A DNA stretch of 64,000 nt from Anthoceros angustus (GCA_010909165.1 VJWM01000011.1:248001-312000); one strand, 5' to 3'. Counted from the stretch's first letter, positions 1-12,289 are shown. Numbers and translations are program-made. The notes: generated by a model not told the origin, from the letters alone.

Positions 1-1471
1 AATCTCGGCAACGGCCTACTCCGTTGCAGACCTTCAAGCTGCCACGAACAGCTTCGGTCAGGAAAGTCTCATCGGTGAAGGAGCATTGGGCCGTGTTTAT
101 CGGGGTGAATTCCCCAATGGAAAGGTTCTTCCTTCTCCACCAAGTTCGTGTTGAATTCCGTCCATTCCTTAAGTAGATATGTCGATGATTCTCCATGTCC
201 GTTTGGGCTTCAGTTTCTCACCATTTCTGTGTCTCCTCAGGTATACGCAGTGAAGAAACTGGATACCACTGCTCCTTTGGTACAAAATGAAGACGATTTC
301 CTGAGCATAGTGGCCAGCATTTCACGCCTTCGGCACTCAAACATCACAGAACTTGTCGGTTACTGTGCTGAGCATGGGCAGCGTCTCCTGGTGTACGAGT
401 ACGTCAGCAGAGGCACTCTGAACGAGACTTTGCACGCCGCGGAGGAGAATATCAAGAGGCTGTCTTGGAACCAACGTGTGAAAATCGCACTGGGTGCAGC
501 ACGAGCTCTGGAGTGAGTGGGATACTGCATTTTGCTTGAAGACCTGTTTACTCTCCATCCTTTAGGACTTCGATGCCTAACACGCTGTCTGTTTGACTTC
601 AGGTATCTGCATGAGGTGTGTCTGCCTGCGGTGGTGCACCGGAATTTTAAATCAGCCAACATTTTGTTGGATGAAGAGCTCAATCCACACCTATCGGATT
701 GTGGAATTGCGGCTCTTACGCCCTTTGGTTCAGAACGTCAGGTAATTGCACTTCACTGCAGTAATTGGTTGTGCCTTTCGATACTTGCCTCAGAAGAATG
801 TGGTCAATTGCTGAGTTTAATGTTGTGGTGGGCTGTCTGAATGTAGGTCTCTGCTCAAATGTTGGGCTCATTTGGGTACAGTGCACCCGAGTACGCCATG
901 TCAGGGATTTACACAGTGAAGAGTGATGTTTACAGCTTCGGTGTTGTGATGCTTGAACTCTTGACTGGACGAAAGCCACTAGATAGGTACTTCCCATCCC
1001 ACTATTGGTCTTTTGATCTCACAAGTTTTAGAGCCCATTTTTCGTCTTACACTGACATCGTTTGCGCGTGGTCACCTCAGCACAAGGACCAGAAGCGAGC
1101 AGTCACTGGTAAGGTGGGCAACTCCTCAGCTCCACGACATCGATGCCCTTGCCAAGATGGTGGATCCAGCCTTGAAAGGAATCTACCCTGCCAAGTCTCT
1201 CTCGCGATTCGCTGATGTGGTCGCCCTCTGCGTCCAGGTGCGTCTCTTGCCATGTTTCCCGTTCCCGTTGTAAGTTTTCTTGTGTCTGACATTCTGTTCC
1301 CGCAATGTCCGGCAGCCGGAACCTGAATTCCGACCTCCCATGTCCGAGGTAGTCCAAGCTTTGGTACGGCTGATGCAACGCGCAAGCCTGAGTAAACGCA
1401 GGTCAGGTGATGACTTGGGGTCTTCACAACGAAGTCTGGATCGTCACGACATCTCGGATTCCTCCGCTTGA
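1..1471 (+). CDS. STRUBBELIG-receptor-family kinase, 3' part (kinase domain)
   Basis: The gene is cut by the window edge; what remains is the kinase domain and C-tail of an LRR receptor kinase at the plasma membrane. I place exons at 1-124, 241-512, 603-741, 847-986, 1081-1237 and 1316-1471; all junctions are GT-AG and keep frame. Visible features are the glycine-rich loop ([13 protein letters not shown]), the VAIK-type lysine (VYAVKKL), HRN in place of HRD, DCG in place of DFG, and an intact activation-segment/APE region ([11 protein letters not shown]). HRN plus DCG is typical of STRUBBELIG/SRF proteins, which are held to be atypical kinases or pseudokinases signalling in tissue morphogenesis and wall sensing. 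The tail is short and Ser-rich and ends at TGA 1469-1471. Which SRF member this is cannot be told without the ectodomain. Confidence 0.92.
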
Positions 1472-1852
1472 TCAGACGCGTGCCTGCTGCTCTGCGAGCT
1501 CTTCAAAGATTCGCGAATTCCGGATGATCTTCGGAAGGCCTCAGACCTGTTTCGTTTCTCGGGATGCAGCATCTGCAGCAATAAAAATTTGCTCGCTGTA
1601 TCCGGGTGCTGGGCCCGAATGCGCTGGTTGCCAACGATTTCGAGACCAGCATTTATTGGATTCTTCAGCCATCTGTTTACCGTTGTACATCTATGTGTAA
1701 AGTTGATCAGGCAGCGTGGCCTTGAGATTTCTCGAAGGACATTTCTTCGCCGAAGGTGTCTGCTCTCAACGTGGACATTTCTTGGCTGAAGTACGGGTTT
1801 TATTCAACAATTGCCCCGGGGGAAAAGAATGTCAGTAGAACAGGAATTGAAA
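1472..1852. other. tail-to-tail intergenic spacer
   Basis: This spacer holds the 3' UTRs of the upstream kinase (+) and of ATP23 (-), which converge here. An AATAAA at about 1580-1585 could serve the kinase transcript. I see no further coding signal. Confidence 0.5.
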
Positions 1853-2907
1853 TCACGGAACCTTATCGAAAGGCTGTGTGTCCTTGTAGCATGTGGACCA
1901 CACTCTCCGTAGTGCTGCTTCGGCATCTCGCTGGGGGCAATGAGGATTTTGGGTTACCGAGAACAACGCTCTCCGCTTTACACAAACCTGCCACAGCGGG
2001 GGGCCTTACAATCCAGCCCTGTGCGGCCGGCAGGGATACCAAAAAACTTCAATTACCTGATGTTGGGCTTGAAGGCCTGTGTTTCCTCGTAGAAGCTCCC
2101 GATTCCAATGGCAATCTCCACTTAGGTTTGCGGCTCGGATCTGAGACAAGGGGAGCCACAACGTTGTCACTGTTGAGATTTACGAGCAGGGAAGGAGTTG
2201 GACATCTTGTCAATAACGTGGTCAGTGAAATACGAAGGCTGATGATCAAACACCATAAAATGAAAGCTACCTCACTGCAGGCGTGATGCTCGCAGTTTGA
2301 CCAGTCCAAATTTGCACTCCGACAATGATCATACGCATGGATGAGTTCATGTGTCAAAGCCACGTCCACTTCATCCTGATACGCAACGTGGTTGCTGCAA
2401 ATCACAATCTGAGATCACAGGCATCGGCGGTCAAGTTGGACAGTCATGTGGTTCACAAGCTCCTCAGCAGACTGCACTGGAGCCAGACATGAATTAACAA
2501 GGCTGCAATGCCTTCACTGTATATATACATACTCCGTCGTTCGGTAAGAAGCCTCCAGTTGCCTTGATCGTGCAATTCGTAGGTTTGAAAAACCTGTCTG
2601 GAACGGAGCAGCCAGCTTTCTCGATGGCATCTCTCATGAACTTGACCATGGCATCTGCAGTAAACAGTGCTACGGCATTAGTTCCTCCTCACCACCTGCC
2701 ATCAAGCAAGGCTGCAATCCTCTCCAGCCAATTCGATAAATTCCCTGCGGCCCATAAAACCTAAAATCCGGCTGTCTATCAATCCTTCCAAGAAAACCAA
2801 AACCTCAGCATACTTTTCGTGAGCGACCGGTCGATCATGTCCTGGCACTTCTCGGTCGTCGTCCCGTAGTACGATTGCCCGGAGCTCACTGCTGCAGGGT
2901 CCCCCAT
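1853..2907 (-). CDS. ATP23: ATP23-like mitochondrial inner-membrane metalloprotease
   Basis: Five exons on the minus strand, 2907-2814, 2654-2533, 2408-2271, 2140-2057 and 1987-1853, join in frame to 573 nt (190 aa), close to the usual plant length. All introns are GT-AG. The protein has the zinc protease signature HELIH followed by AYDHCR, the conserved segments SNHVAYQDEV, CEHHACSEIRAANLSG and CHWNRELLRG, and the C-terminal WSTCYKDTQPFDKVP. In yeast and plants this family works in the intermembrane space, processing or helping to assemble the ATP synthase Fo sector. The start codon (2907) precedes a KCQDMIDRSLTK stretch that matches the family's N-terminal helix. Because the exons are short, the long plus-strand reading frame at 1756-2286 is only its shadow. 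Confidence 0.93.
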
Positions 2908-3923
2908 CGCTAGCAAATTTCTAAGACCGTCTCCACAGGAAAAACGCTGCTAGGGCACAAAGCAGGAGCAGAAAGTGCTTAGCGATAGAAGTATGCCGGT
3001 TTAATGGGATTGTGGAATATACGCCAGCCAGCCAGGGACACAGATTTCCTGCACAGAAATGTCCTCAGACAAGCTGCTGATGGAAATTTTCAAGAGACGG
3101 CGGCCATTTCCCAGGCCAAAATTCGAGAGCAGCTGGCATCAACTGCAACCCACAAGGGCATCTGAATCGAACAACATGTCTCGTATACAAAAGTATATCT
3201 TGCACTACATTGCCGGCGACAGCTGATTAGGAGACAGACTGCGAGAGTAAAACTGGCAGTGAGGCGGGAAGTGAGGATGGACGTTCCTTTGTTTTTGTTT
3301 TGCCTCTTTTCCGTGCAGAGCTGTGATTGGCGGGCAGCGCTAGTAGCTTTGCCGCAGCTTCCTTGCTCCACACTGCCGTACCCACGCGAGCTATTTTCTA
3401 GGACAAGTCTTATGTAGTGTATTGGGACGCAGGACAGACCATGTTCAAATTGCAGGATTGACCAGAAGGTTCTTATCTCACCGCGTGGGCAAAAGTGAGA
3501 GTTTAATATGGGCATACGGGACAGAGCTCACGAAAACACCATGAGAGTAGAAGGACAACGAGGCTCTGGTATATCCCACCCCACGAGCAGGGCAAGGCAG
3601 CTAGGTACAGAAACGAGAGGAGGAGGGGCTAAGGAGCCTGAAACAAAAGCACGAAAGACGGGCTAGCTGGGGACCTTCTGGGTGGAGTTCCTTTCCCCTA
3701 GCAAGCTTTCAAACTCCGGGACGCAGGTACTCCCAGGTGTCTGGCAAGTTGCAGACCAGGCAATTTGTGTCTCGGTCAGCTGGGGGAGGGTTTTGGGTGT
3801 CCCTGTACAGGTGAGTGCAGCTTGTTTGGGAAATTGCGTTGTGTCTTGGTTTCTTGATGGAAGGAATGTGCTGACAAAGTGTGTGCGTGTGATGTCCCTG
3901 TGTGGAACGGAATGCGCAGCTCC
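2908..3923. promoter_or_regulatory. head-to-head region between ATP23 (-) and the oxidoreductase gene (+)
   Basis: About 1 kb separates two divergent start codons, so both promoters and 5' UTRs must lie here. I see no clear TATA box at a convincing distance and no conserved open frame. The short frames on either strand lack recognisable domains. Confidence 0.4.
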
Positions 3924-5204
3924 ATGGCTGACGGGAGCAGTGAAGTAATTAGGTTCGGAATATTGGGGTGTGCCACCATCTCGCGGAAGATGGTGAGAGC
4001 TATGAATCTGACACCCAATGTGGAACTGGCTGCTGTGGGGAGCCGGTCCCTGGCCAAGGCTAAGTTATTTGCAGCTACCTATAACGTTCCGCTCAAGGCA
4101 AAGCTGTACGGGAGTTACCAAGATGTTTTGGATGACGAGAGGGTGGATGTGGTTTACATACCGTTGCCAACGTCCCTGCATGTGGAGTGGGTGGTGAAGG
4201 CTGCCGACAAGAAGAAACACGTATTGTTGGAGAAGCCTGCCGCCTTGACTGTGCAGGAGCTGGACATAATGATCCAGGCTTGTGACAAGAAGGGTCTGCA
4301 GTTTATGGATGCCACCATGTGGATGCATCATCCTAGAACTGCCAAGATGGAGGATTACCTCAGACCTGAACTTCTGGGTGAGCTCCGAGAGGTTAGCAGA
4401 CGAGCAATCCCGTCCTTTTGATGGCTTGAGAGTGGAAGCGGAAAGTCTCTTTCTCTTAAGTGGCTGGTGTATGCAGGTGCTGTGGGTGAGACAAAGCTTG
4501 AAGTGTCTGTACCCGGAGTGTCATGACGGTGGAACTCACAATCAGGGCACTCCTTTGTTGTCTTGCAGGTAACAAGTTTGTTTCATTATACTCTGCCTTT
4601 TGACTTCCATGCGAAAGATATCCGCGTTCAAGCAGACTTGGATGGCCTTGGTGCCTTGGGCGATATCGGCTGGTACTGTGCTCGAGCTATTCTGTGGTCA
4701 AACAAGTACCAGCTCCCGGACACCGTCACTGCCCATCGAGGACCTAGGATCAACGCAGATGGGGTGATCACTGGCTGTGGAGCAACTTATTTGTGGAAAG
4801 ACGGACGAGTTGCTACCTTTCGCTGCTCATTCCACTCTCAGAGCATCACCAAATTCACAGTATCAGGAACCAATGGCGTACTGGAGGTGGACGACTTCTG
4901 CCTTCCCCGTCGGGAAGATGCAGCCTCCTTCGAGTTCTACACTGACGGTGCTTTTGAGAGTTTGCAGACAACCTACGTGCATAAAATAGTGACGGAGGAG
5001 GTGAAAACGGGGTTACCTCAAGAAGCTCTTATGGTGCATCAGCTTGCAAGCCTGGTGAGAGCCATCCGCAGTGGCAGTGGGAAACCGGATCCTAAATGGC
5101 CCAACATCACAAGAAAGACCCAGCAGCTACTGAACGCCGTCAAGACCTCCATCCAGTCCGGGTTTGCACCCGTGTTTGTGGCCACAGGGGCCTTGGCGAG
5201 CTGA
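3924..5204 (+). CDS. Gfo/Idh/MocA family oxidoreductase (At4g09670-like)
   Basis: Two exons, 3924-4391 and 4569-5204, join in frame (368 codons including stop, 367 aa), the normal size for this plant family. The N-terminal Rossmann fold shows FGILGCATISRKM, and the family signature is present as VYIPLPTSLHVEW followed by HVLLEKPAAL (EKP lysine). The C-terminal domain has DLDGLGALGDIGWYCAR. These are NAD(P)-dependent dehydrogenases acting on sugars or related polyols; the substrate of this plant clade is not established, so none is named. I chose the ATG at 3924 (MADGSSEVIRFG) because it gives the family's usual N-terminus; an in-frame ATG lies 12 nt upstream. It converges with nothing: the next gene starts about 1.1 kb downstream on the same strand. 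Confidence 0.93.
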
Positions 5205-6302
5205 GCGGCTGAAACTGAAGACCTGCCCATGAGAAGACCACTTGTCACGTTTGTCAAGAGGCATCCCAGTTCAACATCAACACATCCGACTGTGGAGGAT
5301 GCCTTACCAAACCGTAATTACCTCGATGGAATGGAAGCTGCCCCAGCCCAAGTTCTGTTACCTCTTACTCCATGGGTATCCAGCAGTAAAGGACAAGCCT
5401 TACTTTTGCAGGCTAGAGAACAGCATTGTCTTGTCCAAGAACTCGGAGGCCTGGAAATCCTCCGTCCTGGTAGACAGACCGAGCACGTATTATACACCAC
5501 TGAGGAATGAAGAAATTGAAGTCATAGGACGGCTCCCGACATACACTCAGCTACATGTGTAGAAAGTAGGTGCATATCCAATGTAGTATCTCCACGCAGA
5601 TGAGGGATTGCCATCCTTGAACAAAGCGGAAGAGATCTGCGATATTGCAACATGTCCAAGTGTGAGCGTGTGGTGCGCAGTTGCCGGTCGGGCCAAGACA
5701 GACGGCGGAAAGACGGACCAGTAGCAAATGGGCAGAGAGAGTGGAGTGAGTCGGATTGTGAGCCCCGATTCCGCGCATGGATGAGATTCACGATTCGTGC
5801 TGATTCAGCGCCTGGGCCCCCGTCACGCCTCCTCCACAATCACGTTTTCACCGCCCAGGCCCGACTCGTCTCGGGACATGATGCACTCTCTACTGCCCAA
5901 CAAACAGTCCCAACTGCGACCCAGTTCCAGTCGTGAGCCACACACAGACGTGTCGTTTTGCTCGAGTTTACCAACGTTCTTTTTTATCCGCGCTTGAATT
6001 GCAAGCCGCGCCGCAGGCCACTTCCCCTCCGATCTTCTGCTCCCATTCTGGGCACCCACAAGAAGCCTCCGCGGCCCTCCGGCTGCTGTAGTTTCTTGTG
6101 TCTGCGCCCCGAGCCGCAGCTCTGAATTCCAAGGGCCGGACATTGGTGCGAGCCAACTCCTGGCGGCCGCAGGAAGGGAGCTCCCGGGGTGCGAGATCTG
6201 GAAATGTCTCGGCATGCCAGGCTGCGCGCGCGCTTAGTGGGGGTGGTTTGAATTTTGTGGGCGGTACCCGGAGCCCTGCCAGGGTCTCGCTGTTCTGCGA
6301 GG
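5205..6302. other. intergenic: 3' UTR of the oxidoreductase, promoter/5' UTR of the START gene
   Basis: No supported gene. The last 300 bases are GC-rich, consistent with a 5' UTR/promoter. Short open frames occur on both strands without any recognisable motif. Confidence 0.45.
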
Positions 6303-7986
6303 ATGAATCATGTGGAGGGTGTCCTGGATTCCGCCTCGGGGCCCGCGGCCTGGATGGCAATTGGCATTCTCATCGGCTGCTGCTTCATGGCCGGCGTGGT
6401 CCCGGCTGTGCTGCGCTGTTACACTTCCCTCTCCAGGCGCTGCTTCGCATCTAAGAGGTATGCGTGGAGGATAGGATTAAACCCTGGCTTTCGCTGGCTA
6501 CGATGTGAGCGTTTGTCCAGTTTGAATTTCTTTCTTGGGAAGGCTTTTGTTGAGCCTGTGTTGTGTTTTGGGCTTCCAGGAAGCTTGAAGTGAAAATCGA
6601 TCAAGCCGCGCGGAAGGTGGAGAGGGTAACTGTTGCGGACCTTCAGAATCTGGTGCAGGTGTTAGAGGAGAGGGATAATGTTACTGATCCCCCGTGGGAG
6701 CATGCCATTCAGAAAAGCTCGTCCACAGTATCGTACTGTGCGTGGCGCCGGGACCCTAAGGTTGGTTTTTTTCCGATCCTGCAAGCTCATGCCTTGCCTG
6801 GACAGCGCTAGGCACGTTGCCTGTGCTGCTTTTTCTGATGCAGCTTCTTGACTGGTGCAGGATGGTGGCCCTACGCAAGTCCTTAGCACCACTGTGTTTG
6901 AAGATTGCTCCACCGAGCTAGCTCGTGACTTCTACATGGACGGCGAGTTTCGAAAGCAGTGGGACGGCACGTTTGTTACACAAGAGCAGTTAGACTTGTG
7001 CGATGAAACTGGAACGGAGATCGGCCGCATTGTGAAGAAGTTTCCGTTGCTGAGTCCTAGAGAGTATGTGCTTGCTTGGCGAGTGTGGGAGGGGGATGAC
7101 AAATCGTTCTTCTGCTGTATCAAGGTAAAGTTGTTGGACTGCTTGTTTGAGATGGAATAATTTCCGCAAGAAGGTGTCTGGGTTGGCGTTACTGCTGTAT
7201 GACACCGAGTTGGCTTCACAGGCCTGTGAACATGAACTCGTGCCTCTTGCTGCAAAGTTCAAACGGGTTGAGACGTACAATTCCGGTTGGCGAATACGGA
7301 GAGGTGAGGTGTAGCTTTTGTTCTTTGCTGACTGGCCTGGGCTGGCTTTTTGGTTTGCTAATCTAGGATTTCTGGTGTCCAGTGCCTGGAAGGAATGCCT
7401 GTGAAATCAGCATGTTTCACCAGGAAGATCTTTGCATGCAACGGGAGATGGGCAAGCTGGCATTCTGTAGAGGCATCTGGAGCTACGTGAGGAAGATGGA
7501 GACAAACCTTCGAAAGTTTGCTCTGTGTAGAGATGCATGTTGCCAGGGCTGCAGTGCCGTGTCTCTTGCTCAGAAGGTATGCACTGCGTGATCTGACCCA
7601 GATCATCACACCTTAATAATAGGCGTCCCTTATACTATGCCTCGACGTGGTACACTGTCCTGACTCGCTAGCTTCCCCTTGTTGTTCAGGTACCAGCAGC
7701 TGTTTTAGCCTCTGTCTCAGTCAAGGGCCAGATGCCTGGAGCTGCTAGCCTAAAGTTGTCACCAAACGCAAGCCTGAGCACAGGCAATGGTAGTGGAAAC
7801 TACGAGATGACTTCTCCTGTTCGTGAAGCTGTCCTACGAAAGAAAGTTGCGAAGGGATTGATATTTCTTGGTGGAGCTGTAGTCTTCAGCCAGTCGTCAG
7901 CATCCTGGGGCGCGAAGATTGCTGCTGTTTGCCTGATAAAACGATTAGTTCGACCTCAATCTTCATGCAAAAAGATGCGGACTTGA
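6303..7986 (+). CDS. START-domain lipid-transfer protein with N-terminal membrane anchor
   Basis: Six exons (6303-6457, 6580-6760, 6861-7124, 7222-7303, 7383-7576, 7690-7986) join to 391 codons (390 aa). An N-terminal hydrophobic helix (residues about 15-38, AWMAIGILIGCCFMAGVVPA) is followed by a basic stretch and then the START domain, with DPPWEHAIQKSS, FYMDGEFRKQWD, REYVLAWRVW, NACEISMFHQED and ARGIWSYV-like segments. A weaker hydrophobic stretch near residue 350 (GLIFLGGAVVFSQ) may be a second membrane contact. START domains bind a lipid or sterol in a deep pocket; this anchored plant subgroup is thought to act at endomembranes, but its ligand is unknown. The initiating ATG is the first in frame before the anchor. 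It converges with TFIIB downstream. Confidence 0.92.
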
Positions 7987-8407
7987 GACAAGAATCCTCA
8001 AATGTGTGTTTGCCGGACATAGTCTGCATTCCACCTTGTACATTACGACAACCCCCTTACAGGAGATATTTCACCTCCGGTGAAATTATACAGTTCAAAG
8101 TGTGGATTCAAATTACAGTACAACCATCCACTGGTTCAAAGTCACAAGGTGCACAACACATCAATAAAAAATGGCAACACAAAATGCCAAAACTAGACCG
8201 GAGAAAATGAGCGCCGCGACTAGGGACTTCTGTTTCGGAAATTCCACCATCAGCTTGTTGCACGAGCGCCTGGGGGCAAAAATCTGCCACAGCGGTTCCT
8301 GGCAGTAAAAACAGTCTACATAAGCGCTGCAACAAAACCTGGTAGCACCACTGCACCTCGAGAACACAGCGCTCTAGAGAGGGGTTAACAACTCACATCT
8401 GACAGAA
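7987..8407. other. convergent 3' UTR region of START gene and TFIIB
   Basis: The two genes run toward each other with 421 bp between stop codons. An AATAAA at 8163-8168 is a plausible polyadenylation signal for the START transcript. No coding signal otherwise. Confidence 0.5.
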
Positions 8408-9966
8408 CTAGGGAGCAGGAAGATCCTTCAAGGTGCATTTGCGTTCCTGGAGAAACCATTCTGGGACCAGTTTGGCGGCATGTGGATAGAGATCTTTGTA
8501 AGAACCTTTAATTGTTGTTTCTACAATACCAGATGCTGCAGCAATGTCTGCAGAGCCAAAGATGGTCTGTGTCAGCGCCTCGACACTTCCTGCATATCCT
8601 TTCAGCAGTCAAGAAGGGGGCCAGGATAGCAGTCCAGATGGAGGTCAATCATACCTTTCCCCGTCTTTTGCTCGCCTGAAAGCGCGGCTATCATGTAAAT
8701 TACTCCACATGCAACCGAAATTGGGGTTTTCCTGCAGTAGTCCATGCAAGGGCGGCCTTGTAAGTAAGTGATACACAGCACAGCAGAGGCTCGAAGACAT
8801 CTGTCCGCAGGCACTGCATCACCTGATATCGATTGTCTCCAATTTCTCAACAGCCTCAAGGGTGGCTTTCACAGTGGTCTTACTCGCGTCCAAAACAGAA
8901 CAGAATCGCCTCTGGAAAGACGTGCTCAAAAGTTTGCACATGTTAGGGAGGGCCGGTCCACACTCTTTCGGAAAAGGAAACACGTATCCAGCAATTCACT
9001 TACCACATAGTCCCTGGGATGGAGTGCCGCCATCTCCATGCGCTCACCTGCATCCTCTTCCAGATGCTTCGTAATTTGATTAACTGCTCGGCCAATTTCC
9101 TTCACGGAGACTCCGTTCGCAGCGGTTCGGATCTCTAAAACCAACTAGAAATTTCAGGACGCTCAACTCATTTACCTGGAACCAAAACCCACCAGAAGAC
9201 ACACTGCAAGTAATCCCAACCTTTGAAAGTGCGAGGATTATCTTCTTGTCTACAAGCGAGGTAGAGGCAAGCAGCCAGGACGGCATCCTGATTTTTCCCC
9301 CGGAAAGATTTGAGGTCTGACACCTTCTTGTACACTTCACTTGCCCGATCCTTAATTCACAAGGAAGCGTCCCGTTACACAGCGCCCAGACGTAAGATCA
9401 AGCACTACTTTCGTTGCATCACAAAGTACGCATGATTCACAACTACAATACACCGCTACCTTTATCGTGGTCACCAGTTGCAATCTGCAACCATCAGAAC
9501 GTCGAGTCAACATAACAGCTTAGGACAATTGAGCCAAAACCAACCTCCTCCAACCATCCAATTGAACCCAATATTTTTGTCACAACCACACATCAAACCC
9601 TTCCAGAACGCACCTGTCGGCCATAGTCGTCATAGTTTGGAAAGCAGCGAGCAGGCTCTGATCAGAATTTCGGTCCCGATGCTGCCACCGGCTCAGCGAC
9701 TCCGTAGCGTCGTCACCCCTCGCTCCTCTGGTGGAAATGACAGTGGACAAGCCACCGTCCCTGAGCAAGTGATTGGTGCGGGCTCCCACACGGTTGCGAT
9801 CCTGGGAACCTGATTCGTTGTTGGCGAAGCTTCTCCACTCGGCCGAAGTGTCGACGGTGCGGGCCTCCAGTACCAAGCCACACTCTCGGCACACCGTGTC
9901 CCCCGCTGCATGGTCTTCCACCACCTCCGTGGGAAATTTGCACTCCGGGCACTGAACGTCCGCCAT
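8408..9966 (-). CDS. TFIIB: general transcription factor TFIIB
   Basis: Seven exons on the minus strand: 9966-9614, 9484-9460, 9350-9221, 9134-9004, 8911-8823, 8731-8655, 8547-8408. They sum to 945 nt (314 aa), the family's length. The N-terminal zinc ribbon is complete (CPEC ... CREC), followed by the B-reader/linker (SEWRSF-like, then DGGLSTVIS) and two cyclin folds with [16 protein letters not shown] and [19 protein letters not shown] bridges TBP on the promoter and RNA polymerase II and sets the start site. The second exon is only 25 nt and encodes LQLVTTIK; it is needed for frame and matches the conserved sequence at this point. The gene is clean, without indels, in contrast to the transposon region next to it. 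Confidence 0.95.
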
Positions 9967-11398
9967 CCTGCTTTCGCAGATCCTCTGCCTCTGCTATCCT
10001 AGGCCTGCGCCTGCCCCTTCGCCTGCTTCTGCTCTCTGGCTCTGGCTCCTCCCGGAGATGCTAACATACAATCCAACCCGCTTCCGAGCTGCGAAGAGCA
10101 ATACCCACTCGATTATTCATCAGGCGACAGACATACCTCGTACGCATTCCTCACCAGCTCACCCTCCATCGACACCAAACACTTCACGGCCAGCTGAACT
10201 TCAAACAGCAAAATCAAAACGGAAACGGACCAATGACCCACGTTCCAATTGGAACGGAACGTTAGTGCTTAGGTCAAGTATTTCTAATACTTAACTAGCT
10301 TTCTAGGCTAGCTTTCAAATAAATTTCTCACCTTTCCACCTCACACAAACCAAAAAACCAGGATGAGGTAATTTTCAGGTCCGCCCCCACATATATAGCC
10401 TTACCATCTTGACATGGATATTGAATATCTCGACCTCACATATATATTGATCTTTTGGTTCGCTTCCACTATATATATATCAATTAAAAAAATACGGTTG
10501 AAGAATATATTATATATATATTTTATTTTAAATATCATCTTTAATATGTAACCTTCAACATATTTCCGAAAGGAGCTCCAACCAATTGTGTTGCCTTTAG
10601 TGTAGTAGTAGTAGTAAAATAGAGTTCGTTACACGCGGCAGGTATTACAATCGGGAAACCAATGTGCCCTATAAAAATAGGGGCCGAAGTATATGAAAAG
10701 AGCCTATTGATAACTTGTTTCTAAGCGTGTTTGGAGAGGGGTAAGAAAAATACTGAATAGGCTAATGAAAAAAAAAATGGAGTTCTACGCTTTTAAAAGA
10801 CACCACCATTATCTAGAGGCTTGTTGTAATAATTGTAATGCCTGCAATTTCTCATTCCCTTCCATAACATTGAACTGAACAGCTTCATACTATTGTTGAA
10901 TCTTGAATGTGTATTGCCATAAACACTTCTCGCCACGTTGTCATACGCAAATGCTTGAAGACTCCGGAGCTCAGCCCTACTATTGCCATTGTTGTTGGCG
11001 CACCGCTCTGGATGCCTAAACCACTTAGAAGTGACAAGACCTCCTGGCAACTTGCAATGGGACACGATTCATCTGCATCGCCAACGCTCCACACACTCTT
11101 GTACGCAATCGCTATTCAAAGACGCGTTGTGATACAGAAGCTTGAAAACTGTCACACACGCCATCGTCCCTTGTTGCTTTGACACTATTCTGGATGCATA
11201 AACTGCTTGAAGGTGACCACACCTCTTGGCATCTTGTGTCAAACTTGTATATTATTGCTTCCTTTGATAAATTCACCCATGCGTGGATAGCAACAAGCAC
11301 GAGAACATGCAAGAGTGTAGTAGATAGCACAAGAGCAAAACAGTGAATGAATATCAAATGAGAAAACAAAGTAACATATGAAGTATCACTATCTAAAA
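9967..11398. other. TFIIB upstream region and AT-rich spacer
   Basis: The TFIIB promoter and 5' UTR must lie in the first few hundred bases. From about 10,380 the sequence becomes AT-rich with TATATA runs (10,470-10,520). Around 10,930-11,050 and 11,110-11,240 there are two diverged copies of one segment (shared CTGGATGC...AAACCACTT-like core). No gene is supported. Confidence 0.5.
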
Positions 11399-11444
11399 TG
11401 TATATCAAGTCATTTAACCCTAACAGGTTATCCAATTAACACTC
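11399..11444. repeat. 46-bp motif, copy 1 (also at 40,523-40,568)
   Basis: The stretch beginning TGTATATCAAGTC and ending AATTAACACTC is identical at 40,523-40,568. On the minus strand it reads TGTTAATTGG..., a normal Copia LTR start, and at 40,568 it is preceded on that strand by a purine tract (AAGTGGGAG). Here it abuts the left Gypsy terminal repeat directly. Confidence 0.8.
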
Positions 11445-11447
11445 TGT

Positions 11448-11942
11448 CATGCCGTGTGATACTAATCTCTGCACTTGGGTTTAGTGCTTGATTAGCATTA
11501 ATTAATCTACTTACTTATCTTTAAGTAAGTAATTGTGTTAATTAATCTAAAGTGTTATATTAGCGTTGATTAGTGTTAATTAATCTAATGTGCTTAATTA
11601 ATCATTGATTAGTGTTAATTAATCTAATGTGCTTATGTTAAGCATTGATTAGTGTTAATTAAACAGGTAGCAATAGCTGGATAAGCTTAATATGCTGGCA
11701 TATTCCTTGCATATTATAATCAGTATTCTTAGGATATTTCCGCATACCGCCAATAGGATATCTTAGGAATATGCCGCTGGTCGATATATGACCCTTCCAT
11801 TGACAAGCTCGATCATACCGTCTCTGACATGCAACGCAAGAGCGCTTTCGGCGAGGCCAAAGCTACGACCCGGTGAGTACGCGTGAGAATCTGTTGTTTG
11901 AGACTGTGCCACACGACGCGAGCTACTCCCTCCCGTTGTTAT
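11448..11942 (+). repeat. left terminal repeat (putative 5' LTR) of the Gypsy element
   Basis: It begins CATGCCGTGTGATAC and matches 39,824-40,442 along its length, with short gaps. Both contain repeated TGATTAGTGTTAATTAATC units and a TATA-like stretch before GACCCTTCCATTGA. The left copy is about 120 bp shorter because of many small gaps. Confidence 0.75.
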
Positions 11943-12289
11943 GCTTGGCGATCCCGCGCACAGACACTGGGGTTCGTGCCAGTTTTGGACGCTGAGCATG
12001 TGGCAGCGGCTACGCCAGCGACGCGAGGCGATGCTACCCAGGCGACGCCAGCGCTAGGCTGCAGGCGACGCTAGCTCTTAAGCAAGAAGCCAAGTCCAAG
12101 GCCAGAGGAGGCGGTGGCCTGTCGCATTGTTTGTGCGACCAGCGCAGCTTACCCCCAACTTATGCATGATCTCATGCACGACCCAGCAGGCGATGCTAGG
12201 CGCTAGGCGATGCTAGGCCAGACGCTAGACTTAGGTGACGCTAAGCCACCCTAGGCTTAGCCAGCACGCTAGGCGAGGACGCTAGCCTG

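Noticed and set aside
1756-2286. 176-codon plus-strand ORF
   Set aside because: It lies over exons of ATP23 on the other strand, where splice sites and family motifs are clear; it is a shadow.
5229-6215. Several ORFs of about 100-130 codons between the oxidoreductase and the START gene
   Set aside because: No motif, no splice structure, overlapping on both strands in GC-rich UTR/promoter sequence.
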